Shown here in pieces: positions 4,955-5,187 of a stretch of DNA of 5,187 nucleotides. The position numbers and the translations under genes were made by a program. A model generated the notes under the pieces. That model made no database searches and was not told where the DNA came from. It worked only from the letters and a program-made list of their open reading frames with translations. The first letter of the stretch is position 1. Each line of letters starts with the position of its first letter. Source of the stretch: Desulfobacteraceae bacterium (lineage in GTDB: Bacteria > Desulfobacterota > Desulfobacteria > Desulfobacterales > BuS5); contig JAUVKE010000198.1 of the NCBI GenBank assembly GCA_030592105.1, forward strand, positions 1 through 5,187, in the 5' to 3' direction.

Positions 4955-5187
4955 TTAAACCTGCTTCGCAGTAATTTCCTTTATACGTGCTTCAATAATT
5001 TTATCTTCATGCTTCTGTTTTTTTTCGGCTGCCTGGGTCACTTTGGAAACGAGCTGATCAATATCGCAAGGTTTCATCAGGTAATCAAAAGCGCCAAACC
5101 TCATCCCTTCAATTGCGGATTCTACGGTTGCATGACCTGTGAGCATGACAACTTCCATAAGGGGATGCCTGGCTTTAATCTCTCTTA
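4955..5187 (-). CDS. Response regulator receiver protein, C-terminal fragment (start outside window)
   Basis: The frame stays open to the right edge, reading REIKARHPL before the Met at 5158, so that Met is internal. Seen are the second half of a receiver domain: switch Thr in EVVMLTGHAT, then FGAFDYLMKP with the conserved Tyr and Lys, then a charged tail of about 30 residues (KKQKHEDKIIEARIKEI) and the stop. The acidic pocket and phospho-Asp lie beyond the window. The C-terminal tail and the sequence around it match those of the 147-residue regulator at 1213-1656 much better than those of the adjacent regulator, pointing to duplication. No output domain follows the receiver; an N-terminal partner domain cannot be excluded. 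It is the first visible gene of the minus-strand operon, 10 bases before the next. Confidence 0.9.
   Translation of the reverse strand, partial: REIKARHPLMEVVMLTGHATVESAIEGMRFGAFDYLMKPCDIDQLVSKVTQAAEKKQKHEDKIIEARIKEITAKQV

Overview
The window looks like a stretch of bacterial chromosome, probably from a Gram-negative anaerobe of the Desulfobacterota (former Deltaproteobacteria, for example Desulfobacterales). This is inferred only from gene style: DASS/SLC13 anion transporters next to Yip1-family membrane proteins, output-less response regulators, NtrB/ZraS-like soluble histidine kinases, moderate AT content and AAGGAG-type ribosome sites. No rRNA, tRNA, mobile element, CRISPR array or phage gene was seen.

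Layout. Plus strand, left: the 3' end of one DASS/SLC13 transporter gene (1-329), a small gene for a 63-residue single-span membrane protein with a 12-bp tandem repeat in its 5' part (395-586), and a four-span Yip1-family membrane protein gene (601-1131). A hairpin with A- and T-runs on its two sides (1144-1175) ends this group and, read the other way, also ends the opposing operon. Minus strand, right to left: the 3' part of a single-domain response regulator (4955-5187, start beyond the window), a second stand-alone receiver (4543-4944), a full DASS/SLC13 transporter with an extra periplasmic domain (2888-4480), a soluble receiver-plus-histidine-kinase hybrid (1728-2861), and a third stand-alone receiver (1213-1656). 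Gaps on this strand are 10, 62, 26 and 71 bases with no terminator-like hairpin, so one operon is likely.

Working together (inference). The minus-strand genes look like a transporter-coupled phosphorelay: one histidine kinase with its own receiver, three free receivers, and a membrane transporter carrying a periplasmic insert. The kinase has no membrane span or recognised sensor domain and no receiver here has a visible DNA-binding or enzymatic output, so the input may come through the transporter and the output must be a protein partner or lie outside the window. The plus-strand group pairs a second DASS transporter with two small membrane proteins. Both DASS proteins have lost the canonical Ser-Asn-Thr substrate motif wherever it can be checked, which suggests a divergent subfamily with a different substrate.
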